A DNA stretch of 50,000 bases. Origin: Chrysomallon squamiferum. Lineage: Eukaryota > Mollusca > Gastropoda > Neomphalida > Peltospiridae. The DNA lies in assembly GCA_012295275.1 (NCBI GenBank), contig CM022669.1:10242449-10292448 (forward strand), written 5' to 3'. How positions within the stretch are numbered: position 1 is the stretch's first letter; every line of letters begins with the position of its first letter. Both the position numbers and the translations under genes were made by a program. The notes under the pieces were generated by a model. It was not told where the DNA came from. It saw nothing but the letters and a program-made list of their open reading frames with translations, and searched no databases. Shown piece by piece: positions 24,431 to 36,705 of this stretch.

Positions 24431-24720
24431 TACTCACAGATTGCCTGAAATCATATTCAGGGTCAAAATTACTCACAGACATTGAATAGACCCCATAATG
24501 GGTCACAGCTACTCACAGAGAGTAATAAAACAGATTATGGTCACATCTCTTAACATCAAGGTCATGTCCTACTCACAGATGTATAACGTTTTGTTCAGGT
24601 CATACTGCTCACACATATCAAGGTCAAGCTACTCACAGAAGTATCACACTGAGGTCAGTCTGTTCATACTGAGGTTATATGTACTCATATCAGAATCACA
24701 GTTACTCCCAGACTAAATCT
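24431..24720. repeat. degenerate array with TACTCACAGA and AGGTCA words
   Basis: TACTCACAGA occurs perfectly at 24431, 24470, 24510, 24570 and 24630, with spacings of 39, 40, 60 and 60 bases, which suggests an underlying unit of about 20 bases. Between the copies lie AGGTCA or GGTCA words. They include the extended nuclear-receptor half-site TCAAGGTCA at 24556-24564 and 24618-24626, and AGGTCA at 24597 and 24652. A + strand open frame crosses part of it (24498-24716) but follows the repeat and is probably not a gene. Confidence 0.75.
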
Positions 24721-25577
24721 TAAATTGTGACTCTATTTATTTGTCAAGCAGAATCTAGGATTCAAGATAACAAGTTTCTAACTTTCACTTCCCAATGGTT
24801 TTACTTCTCAGTGTTGTTTACTGCATCTGTCATCACTGCCAAATCTTGAAGCTGATGTATTTTTAAATATTTATTTTATTTTGATAAATAAAGCAAATAT
24901 ATTTTGATATATAAATTTATATCATTTTAATAGAGAAAGTGCATGTATTTTGATACATAAAACAAATTTATTTTAATAATTATAACATATTTGTTAAATA
25001 AATATAATAATAAAGTGGCTTTCAAAAGCAAAAAAAAAAAAAAAAAAAAAAATGAAATAAAAATATTAAATAAATAAATAAAGTTTTAATAACTGAAGCA
25101 AAGTAATTTATTTGTCACAATTAAAACAATCATTTCAAAAACATATTTCTGTTAAAAAAAAAAAAAAAAACAGAAAAGAAAAAAAAGCAACAAACCAAAC
25201 ATTTTAATAAACAAAATGATAAATAATAAAATAAATTTCTGCATGTAAAACAAATACATTTCAATAAATGAACATATAAAATAAACATATTTCAATCAAT
25301 AAAACAAACTTATTAACAAACAAAACAAACACATTTTAACAAATACACCAAACACATAAAATAAACATACTTCAATCAATACAGTAAACGACTAAAACAC
25401 GACATTTTTTCAAAGAGCGGCCTGTCGCCATGTACGTAATTATTGCAACATGGCTATTTAACCGGTTTACAAAGCTGCAGATTACATCAAACCGCCGGTA
25501 GAACATGATGATGTCTGTCAGACATGTGACATGGGTAGGATATATATACAAATAAACAGTTTTATTCTTCCTCTTAC
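24721..25577. other. AT-rich stretch without recognisable gene
   Basis: Contains poly-A runs at 25031-25052 and 25155-25170 and many AAACAAA/AATAAA words. No exon seen. Confidence 0.5.
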
Positions 25578-25617
25578 TCGCTTTTCGGTCAAGTAGTGCT
25601 TCCCAGAGGTCTTCAAA
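25578..25617 (-). CDS. candidate - strand micro-exon, unknown protein
   Basis: On the - strand a T-rich stretch ends in GTCAG (acceptor at 25619-25618). It is followed by 13 codons with an acidic/aliphatic helical pattern and a strong donor GTAAGAG (25577 downward). The exon would enter in phase 0 and leave with one base of the next codon. At 40 bases it is too short for firm support. It is listed because both splice sites are good and its phases fit the candidate exons at 48488-48743 and 19168-19289. Confidence 0.2.
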
Positions 25618-25978
25618 CTGACGCCAGTCGGACAAAAAGTAAACACGTTATTTATAAATTTTATTTTCATGGTTTCAAACCACAGTTTTTATGCTGCCTT
25701 TGCTGGAGGCAGTTTTTATCTAATTGTAATTTTGCCTTAGGCAAAGTTATCCTTTTTTTTTTTTCTTTCATTTTTTAGGTTTTATTTTGGCCATTGTTAT
25801 CGCTAATTTTAAAGTGTCTGGGATCAATACAGAGAGGTTTTCAAATGTTTTACATCCACCACACACTGCCTCCCTCAGAATTTTAGAGGATCTTAGCAAT
25901 TATCCCTCCCCCTCGTTCTAAAACTTGACACAGTTTTGCAGAGTTACTCCTTAATTTAAAATATTTTTGAAATTAAGC

Positions 25979-25979
<1 letters not shown>

Positions 25980-26019
<40 letters not shown>

Positions 26020-26171
26020 GAGCTTAATATCTTACCTTTTTATTATTAATAATTATTACACATAGAGTATATTTTATTTTATTTTGTTTTATTTTATTTT
26101 TAATTTTATTTTTTTATAATTTTATATTGTCATATTTTATTTTATTTTATTTTATTTTATTTTATTTTATT
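25980..26171. repeat. ATT and TTTTA microsatellites
   Basis: A pure ATT run (25980-26019) is followed by interrupted TTTTA/TTTTG pentamers (26066-26171). From 26172 to 26620 only AT-rich sequence is seen. Confidence 0.9.
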
Positions 26172-26623
26172 TATATAATAATTATGTGAAAACAATATGC
26201 TAACACAAAAAGAAGAAAAAAAAGAAATGTTATTTATTAATTAGAAATTGTTATATGGAGGACAGTATTCTAACGAGGTTATTATGAATGAATTATAAGT
26301 TATTATTTAGAAAACATTATTCTCATAACTAACTAAAACTTGTTATTTAGAAAACATTATTCTAATAATAAGTTATTACAAATTAATTAAACGTTACTGG
26401 ATTATACAGAACATCGTGCTAGTAAGACCGTGACTTAAATATAATTATTTTTTTTTTTTTTTTATTACATGCCTGAACTAACAGAACTGTCAGTGTGTTT
26501 TGTCTTTCCATTGTTCTGTCTCATAAATATTACCTGTACAGATCAGGTGAGAGAAATGACTTGTTCAGACTAGTTACAGTCACCTGAAGAGGTCACTGCT
26601 GTTAGGAAACAGCTACTGTCTGA

Positions 26624-26639
26624 TGACCTTATAAGGTCA
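26624..26639. promoter_or_regulatory. perfect palindrome of two everted nuclear-receptor half-sites
   Basis: TGACCTTATAAGGTCA is its own reverse complement. It consists of TGACCT and AGGTCA around TATA, an everted repeat with four-base spacing. Another AGGTCA lies at 26590. Such sites can bind nuclear receptors, but function is not shown here. Confidence 0.35.
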
Positions 26640-26699
26640 ATGAATTTAGATTGTGTTATTCAGTCTTGAACAGTCCCTGAAGTCTAGTTCTCTGGAGAT

Positions 26700-26702
<3 letters not shown>

Positions 26703-26738
<36 letters not shown>

Positions 26739-26866
26739 CTATTTTGTTCATGATAAGCCTTCTTCATTTTCTGATGTTGTTTTTGCCCATAATAAGTATG
26801 CTTGGTTCTCTGAATGTTTTTTTTATTATTATTATTTTTTTCACTATTTATTTTTTATTTAGTGGT

Positions 26867-26943
<77 letters not shown>
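26703..26943. repeat. poly-T run and AGT microsatellite
   Basis: A poly-T run of almost 40 bases (26703-26739) is followed after about 130 bases by an uninterrupted AGT run (26871-26943). The poly-Ser and poly-Tyr frames are artefacts. Confidence 0.95.
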
Positions 26944-27308
26944 TTTTATATAATTTTTTTTTTTTTTATTTTTTTTTTTTTTGTCTTTGTTGTTGTTATT
27001 GTTGGCTATATGAAGCAGCAGTGAATATCTTTCAAGCAGAATATCCTTCAAAATTTTGGTTTTGTAATTGTTTAATTAGGTCTGCATTGGATTTCAAATC
27101 AAGTCAACCATCTGAAACATGCTTTTATCCATTTAATTGAACAACTTTAACAATTAATAATGAATAAATGCTATATCATTGTTCAGTGAATTTTTGTAAA
27201 TATCAGACATTATAAGTTATTTTAAACTGTTGACAGTATTATTTTATTTATGAATATTTAAATAGTATCTTGTAGTTTGTATGAATATCAAATAAGTATA
27301 AAGAGAGG

Positions 27309-28317
27309 TGTTAGGAAACACTGAAAGAGAATGTATTTTAATCTGATGTTAGGGAATACTTGGAAACAGTAGAGAGATTTTAATATGGTATTAGGGAATT
27401 CAAGTAATCAGTGGACACATTTTATTATGATATTAGGGAGTTTTAACCTGGTATTATTAGGAATCAGTAGAAATATATTTTAACCTGGTATTATTGGGAA
27501 TCGGTAGAAACATATTTTAATCTGGAATTAGGGAATTCAAAGATCAATAAAAACATTTTAATATTATATTAGGGAATTTTAACCTGATATTATTGGGAAT
27601 CAGTAGAAACATATTTTAATCTGGTATTATTGGGAATCAGTAGAAACATATTTTAACCTGATATTATTAGGAATCAGCAGAAACATATTTTAACCTGGTA
27701 TTATTAGGAATCAGTAGAAATATATTTTAACCTGGTATTATTGGGAATCAGTAGAAACATATTTTAATCTGGAATTTTCAAAATCAATAAAAACATTTTA
27801 ATATGATATTAGGGAATTTTAACCTGATATTATTGGGAATCAGCAGAAACATATTTTAACCTGGTATTATTGGGAATCAGTAGAAACATATTTTAACCTG
27901 ATATTATTAGGAATCGGTAGAAACATATTTTAACCTGATATTATTAGGAATCAGCAGAATCATATTTTAACCTGATATTATTAGGAATCAGTAAAAAATA
28001 TTTTAACCTGGTATTATTAGGAATCAGTAGAAACATATTTTAACCTGGTATTATTGGGAATCAGTAGAAACATATTTTAACCTGGTATTATTGGGAATCA
28101 GTAGAAACATATTTTAACCTGGTATTATTGGGAATCAGTAGAAACATATTTTAACCTGGTATTATTAGGAATCAGTAGAAACATATTTTAACCTGATATT
28201 ATTAGGAATCAGTAGAAACATATTTTAACATGGTATTATTGGGAATCAGTAGAAACATATTTTTAACCTGGTATTATTGGGAATCAGTAGAAACATATTT
28301 TTAACCTGATATTAGTG
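27309..28317. repeat. 37-bp minisatellite array, about 1 kb
   Basis: A 37-base unit (containing TTTTAACCTGGTATTATTGG and then GAATCAGTAGAAACATA) is repeated about 25 times. The left copies are diverged and partly shortened, while copies from about 27990 to 28300 are nearly identical, which suggests recent expansion or homogenisation on the right. Common variants are CCTGGT/CCTGAT and TTGGGA/TTAGGA. A 37-base period is not a multiple of three and all frames carry stops, so it is non-coding. Confidence 0.95.
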
Positions 28318-28740
28318 AAAGCTTGGCAGTCAATAGACAGAAGAACATTCTGACAGAAATGGTCCGTTCAGACGATATATAAAAACACTAATTATTGCCA
28401 ACTTCCAGACCAATTCTTGACCATTTGCTTCCATTCTGAGTGAGACAGCCATTACAAAGAGTACATTAGGCAGTGCATTACACGTTATTTTCTAACCAAA
28501 TTGAGCCAGTTTGTCAGAGCTCAGAAAAGCCGTGCACTATTTCTTTTTCATAAATAATTTTCAGCGGTGGATTTCCTTCAAAGAAATGTCTGAAAGCGTT
28601 TTGCTTTGCAAGTATTCCAGTCACTTGGTTTGCTCAGCGAGGGCTATTTCTCACCTGAATGAGTAAAATCAATGAATCGTAGAGACTGATGGACTGTACA
28701 GACAGAGCTAGAAACGGAGAGGCAGCAAGAAAATAAACTG
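28318..28740. other. unique stretch without recognisable gene
   Basis: Moderately mixed composition, but no open frame with splice sites that I can support on either strand. Confidence 0.4.
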
Positions 28741-28812
28741 CAGTATGGTGGTTAATGTGCCGACCTAACATGTGACAGGCTGTGGGTTCAGTTCTCGTTA
28801 CACGCTACATTT
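28741..28812 (+). mobile_element. tRNA-derived SINE relic
   Basis: A tRNA-like head with an A-box-like word (TGGTGGTTAATGTGCC, 28746-28761) and a B-box-like word (GGGTTCAGTTCTCG, 28784-28797) at about tRNA spacing. It is followed by T-rich sequence and triplet repeats. The boxes are imperfect and no cloverleaf is preserved, so it is a decayed SINE rather than a tRNA gene. Confidence 0.5.
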
Positions 28813-28856
28813 TTTATTTTTGTTTTAATTTTATTATTTATTTATTTACATCTTCT

Positions 28857-28892
28857 TCTTATTATTATTATTATTATCATCATCATCTTTAT

Positions 28893-28949
<57 letters not shown>

Positions 28950-28964
28950 AACTACTACTACTAC

Positions 28965-29006
<42 letters not shown>

Positions 29007-29066
29007 TACTACTACTACTACTACTACTACCACTACTACTTTTAATACTACAACTAATATTATTCA

Positions 29067-29121
<55 letters not shown>

Positions 29122-29132
29122 TTTATTTAAAA
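28857..29132. repeat. compound ATT / ATC / CTA trinucleotide microsatellite
   Basis: ATT, ATC, a long CTA run (28892-28945), ATT (28964-29003), CTA again (29004-29038) and a final ATT run (29070-29118). It starts close after the SINE-like head, so the repeat may derive from the SINE tail. Confidence 0.95.
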
Positions 29133-29308
29133 AACAATTTCAGATTTTTGTGGTTAATAAATTAGCAGGTTAATAGACAGAAGTCAGGTCTGAAGCATGT
29201 TGAAGCTTTGGTTCAGTTTTCTCTCGTTCTTGTTGTTAATTCATGTTCCATTTTCAAGTATATCCATAAATAACACAAATGATTAAAGAACAGTGTGGCG
29301 TCCATGTT

Positions 29309-29312
<4 letters not shown>

Positions 29313-29400
<88 letters not shown>
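29313..29400. repeat. CT microsatellite
   Basis: About 43 uninterrupted CT units; a CA run follows at 29500-29521. Confidence 0.95.
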
Positions 29401-29403
<3 letters not shown>

Positions 29404-29521
29404 ATAATGTAGTTTAAAATTAGAAAGATAAAGAAGATGTAGACTGAAAAAAAGAAACGAAACATTAACAAAACACATACACACAGATACATAAACCAAC
29501 AACACACACACACACACACAC

Positions 29522-30200
29522 AGACATGCACACACACATTCTATTTCTTTTCTGCACGAAAGAACAAATCAGATTTAGTTATTCAAGTAAATCTGTAACA
29601 GAAAAATAAAAATAAAGAAAAAAAATATCTGTATGAGTGTTAAATAACATTGATATATTCATTGACTTTCTGATCAATAGAGCTGTACAATAAATAGCAT
29701 GCAGTGGTTTTTTTTTTTATAATCCACAGTCATAAACATGATATATTTACGTGTGTTTATAATATATATTTGGTGTATTGATAATCTATCATTACAACAC
29801 TTGAATGAAAACACTTGTCTAAATATAACAGAGACTGCTATTCTTGGTAGCAAATACTCAACACTGGCTGATAAGCTGCTATTCCAAGGTTCAGATTAAC
29901 ATGCTTTTCGGTTTAAGGGGGTCAGGGGAAAACCGGAAAGGGGTTGAGATGTAATCGGTTGTTTAGGTTTGTTGAGATTACAGGGAAATCTTGACACCCC
30001 AGTGAGTGAAGCATGTAATCTGCGAATCGAGAAACTTCAAGTGAGGTCATACAGGGATTTTCAGGTCAATTCTTTGTTTTGTTAATATTTGTATGCTTGT
30101 AGTAGAATCTCGAACACTTCTTCACTTGGCAGTTTTGTACTGAAGACAGATAGAAAGGTAAAACGGTCCTGCTTTTTATGATTCTTGTTATTTCACATAA
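29522..30200. other. unique AT-rich stretch without recognisable gene
   Basis: The part 29870-30060 has mixed composition with no supported frame. No RNA gene recognised. Confidence 0.4.
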
Positions 30201-30236
30201 TATTAATAATAATAATAATAATAATAATATATTATA

Positions 30237-30267
<31 letters not shown>

Positions 30268-30279
30268 GTATGTATGTGT

Positions 30280-30312
<33 letters not shown>
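30201..30312. repeat. AAT / ATT / AT microsatellite forming a partial inverted repeat
   Basis: AAT triplets (30202-30229) are followed by ATT triplets (30238-30261), which are complementary, then a GTAT stretch and a pure AT run (30282-30312). Confidence 0.9.
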
Positions 30313-30314
<2 letters not shown>

Positions 30315-32300
30315 CTCTTATTTTAATACTTTATGTGTGTATACACACACACATACATGTCCTTTAAAATAATGTTTTAGCAGCAATTTATTTTTATTTT
30401 ACTTTTTTATTATTTATTTTTTAATTTTTATTATTGAATACTTTTCATATTATTATTGTTTTTTATTATTATTTTATTTTTATTTAATTGTTTTTACATA
30501 TATCTATTTTTTTTTTTATTATTATTATTTTTTTTTTAATCTAAATAACCACAATATCTTAACTTTTCACTAAAGCTATCAAACAGAAATAATAAACTGT
30601 ATTTAGAAAAAAATTTTAATATTATTAATTTCTATGAAAAAAAAAAAAAATATCCAAAAAGTTAAACATACACCCGTGAAAAAAAGTATATATATATATA
30701 TTTATATGCTGTTGAAAAATAATTATAATTTAATACTGTAATAAGATTTCTTTTTGCAGTGGTTAAGGTAATTTACTCCAAAGCTATGAAAATGTCTGCA
30801 AGAATTTAGATAGGCTGTTAATATTTAACTATCTGCTTTTCATTGTTGCACCATGGCACTTAATAAAATACGATATCCTATTAACATTAAAACAGCCTGA
30901 AAATAACCATAATTCAATCTTTATTGGTAATTTTTTTTTTTTTTTTTTTTTTATATATATCTTTTATTTTAGATTTTATGTGAAATGTGTTTTTGTTTAG
31001 TTCAGCAATTTGTTTATTTATTCGCTAGCTCATGTTCTTCTTCTTATTATTATTATTACTGTTGTTGCTCTAGTTGTTCGTGGTTAATTGAGTATGGGTT
31101 TTATTTTTATTATTACCACTACTGTTGTTGCTGTTGCTGCTGCTGCTAAACCTCTTCAGTTATCATTATCAATATTATTATTATTATTATTATTATCATC
31201 ATCATCAGCAGCAGCAGCAGCAGCACCATTGTTACTACTACAACTCTAGCAAAGAATATGTTTCTTAACTATTTTTTTATTTTTTTATTATTATAAATGT
31301 GTGTGTGTGTGTATAAATATATATATATATATATATATACAAATAGTAATAATACTGTACTATATATAAAAATTGTTTTTTAAAAAATAAAAAATCCCTT
31401 TTTCTACTTAATAATACTACTTACTGTTACAGAAACAAAGGAATTTTGTATATAAGTATCTTCCTGGACATAGACACACAGTAAGCATAAGGAACAGTCT
31501 GGCTTGGGTAATAATATTAATGGGGACATCTGAGACCAGCATTATGAGCAGTGATGTACAATGTGTCAAAAACACACCCTTTCTGAATCAGCTCCTGTTA
31601 ATGATTTGCTGAATAACATGTCCCTTCAAACAGAAATACTAAAAAAAAAAAGCTTAATTTGTTAATTTTAAAATGTATTTAGTTTTCTGGTCTTTATTCA
31701 CAGATCATAATTTTTTTTTATGTTCAGTTTTATAATCCTTATTTATGGTAAAATTTAGTTTTATAGTCTTTATTCATGATAAAATAGAGTTCTAAATTAT
31801 TTAATCATGGTAAGACATTTAATTCTATATTTTTTATTGATAGGTAATGCATTCTTTATATTCCTTATCTATAGTAAAACATATTCAGTTTTATATATTC
31901 TTTATTCATAGTAAAATATGTTATTTTGCATTCTTTACTCATAGCAAAACACATTTAGCTTAGTATATTTTTCCATAGGGAGCTCTTTACTTTGAACTGA
32001 ACTACAGTTTTACACTGGTTCATATTCACGACACTGCGCTCATTGTAAGAGAAACAAACGTTCGGATTACAATAGATAAAACAAAAGAATGTCACAGACA
32101 TCATGTATATTTTATGTCTGTTGCCAAACAAAGTGTTTGTGCAATCAATTTCATCAGCAGTCGATTTCAAAATAAAGAAGCATTCGTTTGTAAGAGGTTG
32201 ATTAGGAAACTGTTCATGGGTGACTTATTTGTATCTTGAAAAACAAGCTCAAAAAAAAAATATTTTGACTCTGGGTTTTAACAGTTTATACCTTGTTTTC
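30313..32300. other. AT-rich stretch with simple repeats, no gene seen
   Basis: Poly-T at about 30931-30952, TTG/CTG and ATT/ATC/CAG triplets (31120-31225), GT/AT (31297-31340). In 31670-31960 the words TTTATTCATGGTAAAA recur loosely and may be a very old tandem repeat. The - strand open frame 31955-32170 has some complexity but no splice context I trust. Confidence 0.45.
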
Positions 32301-32308
32301 TTTGTAAC

Positions 32309-32309
<1 letters not shown>

Positions 32310-32352
<43 letters not shown>

Positions 32353-32641
32353 TTTTGAGAAGAAATCTTACTATAGCAATATATTGCTAGTATCAATACA
32401 ATATTGTTTATTTGGCATGTAAAAAATCTAAAGCCATAACAATGTTTTTGATACTTACAATGAGGAGAGGTGGTTTGGAATGGGATATTGCTTAATGGTT
32501 CAGTTGATGCATTTCTAATATGCAACAAACATGCCTAATAACAACAATAATAGTAACAACAACAAAAATTATAACAATAATAATAATAATAGTAATAATA
32601 TCAATGATAATGATATTAATAATGATGATGATGATGATGAT
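32310..32641. repeat. AAT and AAC/GAT trinucleotide microsatellites
   Basis: A pure AAT run (32310-32351) and, after a unique segment, mixed AAC/AAT/GAT triplets (32536-32641). Confidence 0.9.
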
Positions 32642-33534
32642 ACCCTGATAATTTCATTAACCATAGTTATGATGATATTGAAATTACAGCAAGGACTCTA
32701 AACATAATTAATATTTGAAGTAAAAACAAAAACACAAAACACAAAAACAAACCCAAATAAATTACTTGTTAAATAAATTGTTTATGAAAGAACACAACAA
32801 CACAAGTAATGACATTGTCAGTATTAAGAAAAGACAAAATACAAATGTATTCAAATGAGCATTTTAAAAACCAAAACCAAAACCAAAAAAAAATAAAGTT
32901 TTAAACAAAGTTCAAAAGAATCTGTCACAGTCATGTTAAGTCTCGTTAAAATGAGATTCCATCGTTTAGCAAAGATTTGGTTTTTTCATCTCAGCAGTAT
33001 TTTCTGTTTAGTCAATTCTCATATCCGACAAATGAGAGAGAGAGAGAGAGGCGGAAAGCTTTGACTTGTGGACAGATGGAGGTCTGTTATCTGTGTGTAC
33101 ATGTGTCCGTTTGTGTTTGGAGAGAGCAACGAGAGAAATGGCGAACTCTTCCATTTTCTTCGTTTGACGAGAGACGTTTTATTTTGTAAAACACTGAAGT
33201 CCACTGTCTCTGTCTAACCCCCAACTAATCCCAAATCAAATACCTTGTCACCTCAGGCTATGTGGTGTTACTCTGAAACCTCTTTACATATTTATTTATT
33301 TTTTAATGTTTTTTTCTCTTCTATATTGGTCAGTTATCCTGGTACAAACCCATTAGAGAGTTGAACAACTGTCCCCAGGCGGAATTAACAGTGTTTGACC
33401 CAACAGTTCATGATGACCAAGTTTTTTTTTAAAATTTATTTTAGTTTTTTTTTTTATTCTTATGAAATGTTAACTTATACATGTAAGAGGAAGTTCTTTT
33501 ATTTTACTTATAAATAAGTATATATATATGTGTG
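32642..33534. other. stretch without recognisable gene
   Basis: AT-rich with a short GA run (33032-33050). The + strand open frame at 32977-33189 is partly GA-derived and shows no domain or splice sites. Confidence 0.45.
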
Positions 33535-33740
33535 TACTGTTCATAAGTACATACATAGTACACACATATGCTCATGCATACATAGATACCCATACATGTA
33601 TACATGCAAACATACATACATGTACATATATATATATATATATATATAAACACATATATACAAACATACACACAAACTCACACTTATACACATACACACA
33701 AACAAAATACACATACAAACACATACACACACAAATTAAT
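33535..33740. repeat. cryptic CATA / AT / CACA repeat
   Basis: Imperfect ACATACAT words with a pure AT run (33627-33648) and CA-rich sequence. Long frames are artefacts. Confidence 0.9.
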
Positions 33741-34095
33741 AAATAAACTAAAATATTAATGCAATATTATATTCACTTTATCCAACCATAAACTGCTTTC
33801 ATTAAATGTTTCTACAAATTATCTACATGTATATATCTCAAGATTCTAAATATATTTATTTAAAAAAAAAAATCTACACTGTCTTTACCTTCAAAATGCC
33901 TTCTTTAAACACCTTTACAAATTAACTGCATGCTAAGTTAGAAACTGATCTTTATCTTTATGTAACAAATCAGGTTTGTAAAAATATTTTAAATATTTGG
34001 TGCTGCTTTTTTTTTAATATGTTTACAGTTAATAAAATGTTTTATAGCACACATTGTGAAAAAAAGAATTTATGTAATAGGGTAAAGTATAAATA

Positions 34096-34146
34096 TATAT
34101 ATGTGTGTGTGTGTGTATGTATATATATATATATATGTGTGTGTAT

Positions 34147-34181
<35 letters not shown>
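34096..34181. repeat. AT and GT compound microsatellite
   Basis: Alternating AT and GT blocks, ending in about 16 GT units (34150-34180). Confidence 0.95.
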
Positions 34182-34183
<2 letters not shown>

Positions 34184-34444
34184 AGTTTCATATGTCTGTT
34201 ATCAGATTTCACTCTGGTTATTTAAAAACAGGTTATGTGAGAAAAAATACACACATACATAATGCATGATCAGGGTGTGGCTCAAAACAAGTGATTATCC
34301 CAAAACACAAATATGTAACTCATGGGTTATGCATGGGTTATGAAATATTTAATATATGATGTAAATGATACAATTTTTGGTTGCTGTTATTTATTCATTT
34401 ATTTTATTTTTTTATTTTAATTTATTTACTTGTTTTATTTTATT

Positions 34445-34446
<2 letters not shown>

Positions 34447-34498
<52 letters not shown>

Positions 34499-34499
34499 T
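34447..34499. repeat. TTTA and ATT microsatellite
   Basis: TTTA tetramers followed by about 15 ATT units. Confidence 0.95.
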
Positions 34500-34659
34500 A
34501 ATCTTGGTATTTAATCTGGGTATTTTAACATTATTTCTTTTTTTTTTTTTTATGTTTGATCTCATTTTGTTTCATTTGTGTTTAGGTTTTTGTTTATTTT
34601 ATTTTATTTCAATTTATTCTTATGTTACTCAATGTTATTTTTTTGTATATTTACCACTT

Positions 34660-35080
34660 AATTTGCATTATACTACACTGCATTATGATTCTCTGTATTC
34701 AACTGCTCTATACTTACATCACATAACACTATATTGCATTACTTCACACTGAATTACATTACAGTGTGTTAAATCACATTAAATTACATTGTATTACATA
34801 ACATTACATTGTAAAGCATTACACTGTATTACATTAAACTATATTACACTGCATTACACTACTGTGTTAAATTACATTACATTACATTGTATTGCACTTT
34901 ATTACATTGTGTTACACTGCATTACATTCGATTATATTACACTCTACTATACTACATTACATTTCATTACTCTACATTATACTGCTTTATATGGCAATAT
35001 ATTACATTACATTGTATTGCACAAATTACATTGCATTACATTATATTACATTATACTGCATTAATTTACATTATTTGTTT
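34660..35080. repeat. degenerate CATTA/ACATT pentamer satellite, about 400 bp
   Basis: Almost every word is a variant of ACATT, GCATT or TATTAC in steps of five, giving ATTACATTACATT-type sequence throughout. All three + frames stay open because the pentamers rarely form stops; these frames are artefacts. Confidence 0.85.
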
Positions 35081-36653
35081 ATATTTTTTAATTTATTTTT
35101 AACATTTGAGAGACCAGGGTATCTAACACTCAAACCTTCATAAATAACATAGATTACAATAATACAGCCTTTAGAGTTGAAAAATAAAGGCTTTATTCAC
35201 TGTGTTTTAAACATAATTTTTACATATATATATATATATGAATTTTTTTTTTAAAAAAAAAAAAACACATACATCAGAAAATCTGTTGTTGTGTTTAACA
35301 CATCAGAAAACAGGGATACTGAGAGACTAAACAAACCACAAGGGCGTTCACTAGACTAGATTAGCTTGTCTTGTTTAGGCAGTGAGAATGTCACACAGTG
35401 TGTATTAACCTACCAGTTCAAACCACAATGAAACAGTTTTAATCACCATCTGAGCAAAAAAAAAAAAAAAAAAAAAAAAAATTCATTAAAAATCCACTAA
35501 AGAAACATGTAAATTTTGGGAATGGTGGGGGTGGATTTGTTGAGAAGGTATTCAGACAATTTTGTTGTAAAACCAAAGACATCAAATAAAGAATTTTGTT
35601 TAATGTTGTTTTTTTTTTTTTTTTTTTGTGGAACATTTTGTTTCAGAGGTTTTGTCTATACAAGCATGCATAAATAATTAAATGTGTGTTTGTAAGTTTC
35701 TGTTTATTTATAATTACATATTTATGTGTATGTGTGTTTTATCTATCTGTGTATGTATGTGTATTTGTGAAAATGTGCACATATCTAATTTTTATGTATC
35801 TGTTAACTGATCTCATCAAACAATACATTTTATGTATTCCTTTTCTTTACCAACGTTATATAATGTGTGAAAATCTTAATTAAAAACACTCTGGTGAACT
35901 CTGTAAGGAGCTAGGTACATCTGATTTAGTAACAGCCCATAAATTATTACTCGGTAAACCCCAATCAGGCCTCACAGTTATTAGCCTTAAGGTATATGGT
36001 GGGTGTTTGTTTGTTCCCCTTGGATGGCTTGCACCCTCTGAACTGCCACTACTGAATGTCATGTGGATAGTGCCAAGTCACCCACTCTCTCAAATATGAG
36101 CTTCTGTCAACCTATGACAGGCTGAGGTTCTGTTTAGCCAGTTCTGATTGTAACATTGAGGAACAAATTCACTGGAACTTTCTACATCATTCTACAGTGA
36201 TTTTCTTCAGTGATGTTGCCAAGAAATGGATGACAGTGGAGGTTTGACTTGTAGCTTACCTATGCAAGCCACAGGATAGGTTACATTTCAGAAACTGGAA
36301 AAAAGGGGGAAACACAGAGAAGGAAAAAATATTTAAAAAATAGTTTGGATAATGTACACTGGTATTTTTTGATGCACAACTTTCTGAATGAATTTCATAA
36401 ACACCACAGAGATAAACAGTTTGATTTGGTTGTCACGGCAACAGCATCTTTGACCATCCCAACTGCCATAGCAAAAACAGTTATGATGACATTTCATTTC
36501 AGATGGCAGTTTCACGCACAAAGAAGTCTACAGACGTCAGTTGAAGATATTTTCTTATTCATTTCAAATTACAGTTCATAAACTGAATGAATGTGTAAGT
36601 ATGTTCTTAAAATATTTATTATTTTATGACAACCTATATTATCACTTTATTAT

Positions 36654-36655
<2 letters not shown>
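35081..36655. other. mixed stretch without recognisable gene
   Basis: Poly-A (35455-35480) and poly-T (35608-35627) runs, then a more complex segment (35880-36560). Two opposed open frames at 36333-36581 and one at 35880-36062 (-) were inspected. None shows a known motif together with usable splice sites. It could hold old repeat copies. Confidence 0.4.

Positions 36656-36705
<50 letters not shown>

Noticed and set aside
24431-24720. CRISPR-like regular spacing of TACTCACAGA
   Set aside because: The repeated word is only 10 bases, the unit is degenerate, and the genome is eukaryotic with spliced genes.
28782-29045. Poly-Tyr open frame
   Set aside because: Product of the CTA/ATT microsatellite next to the SINE relic.
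34381-35143. Several overlapping open frames rich in Leu, His, Tyr and Thr
   Set aside because: All three frames are open because of the degenerate ACATT pentamer repeat, not because of coding selection.
36333-36581. Opposed open frames, the - strand one with a Cys-rich segment
   Set aside because: No splice signals, AT-dominated codons elsewhere in the frame, and neither strand gives a known motif.
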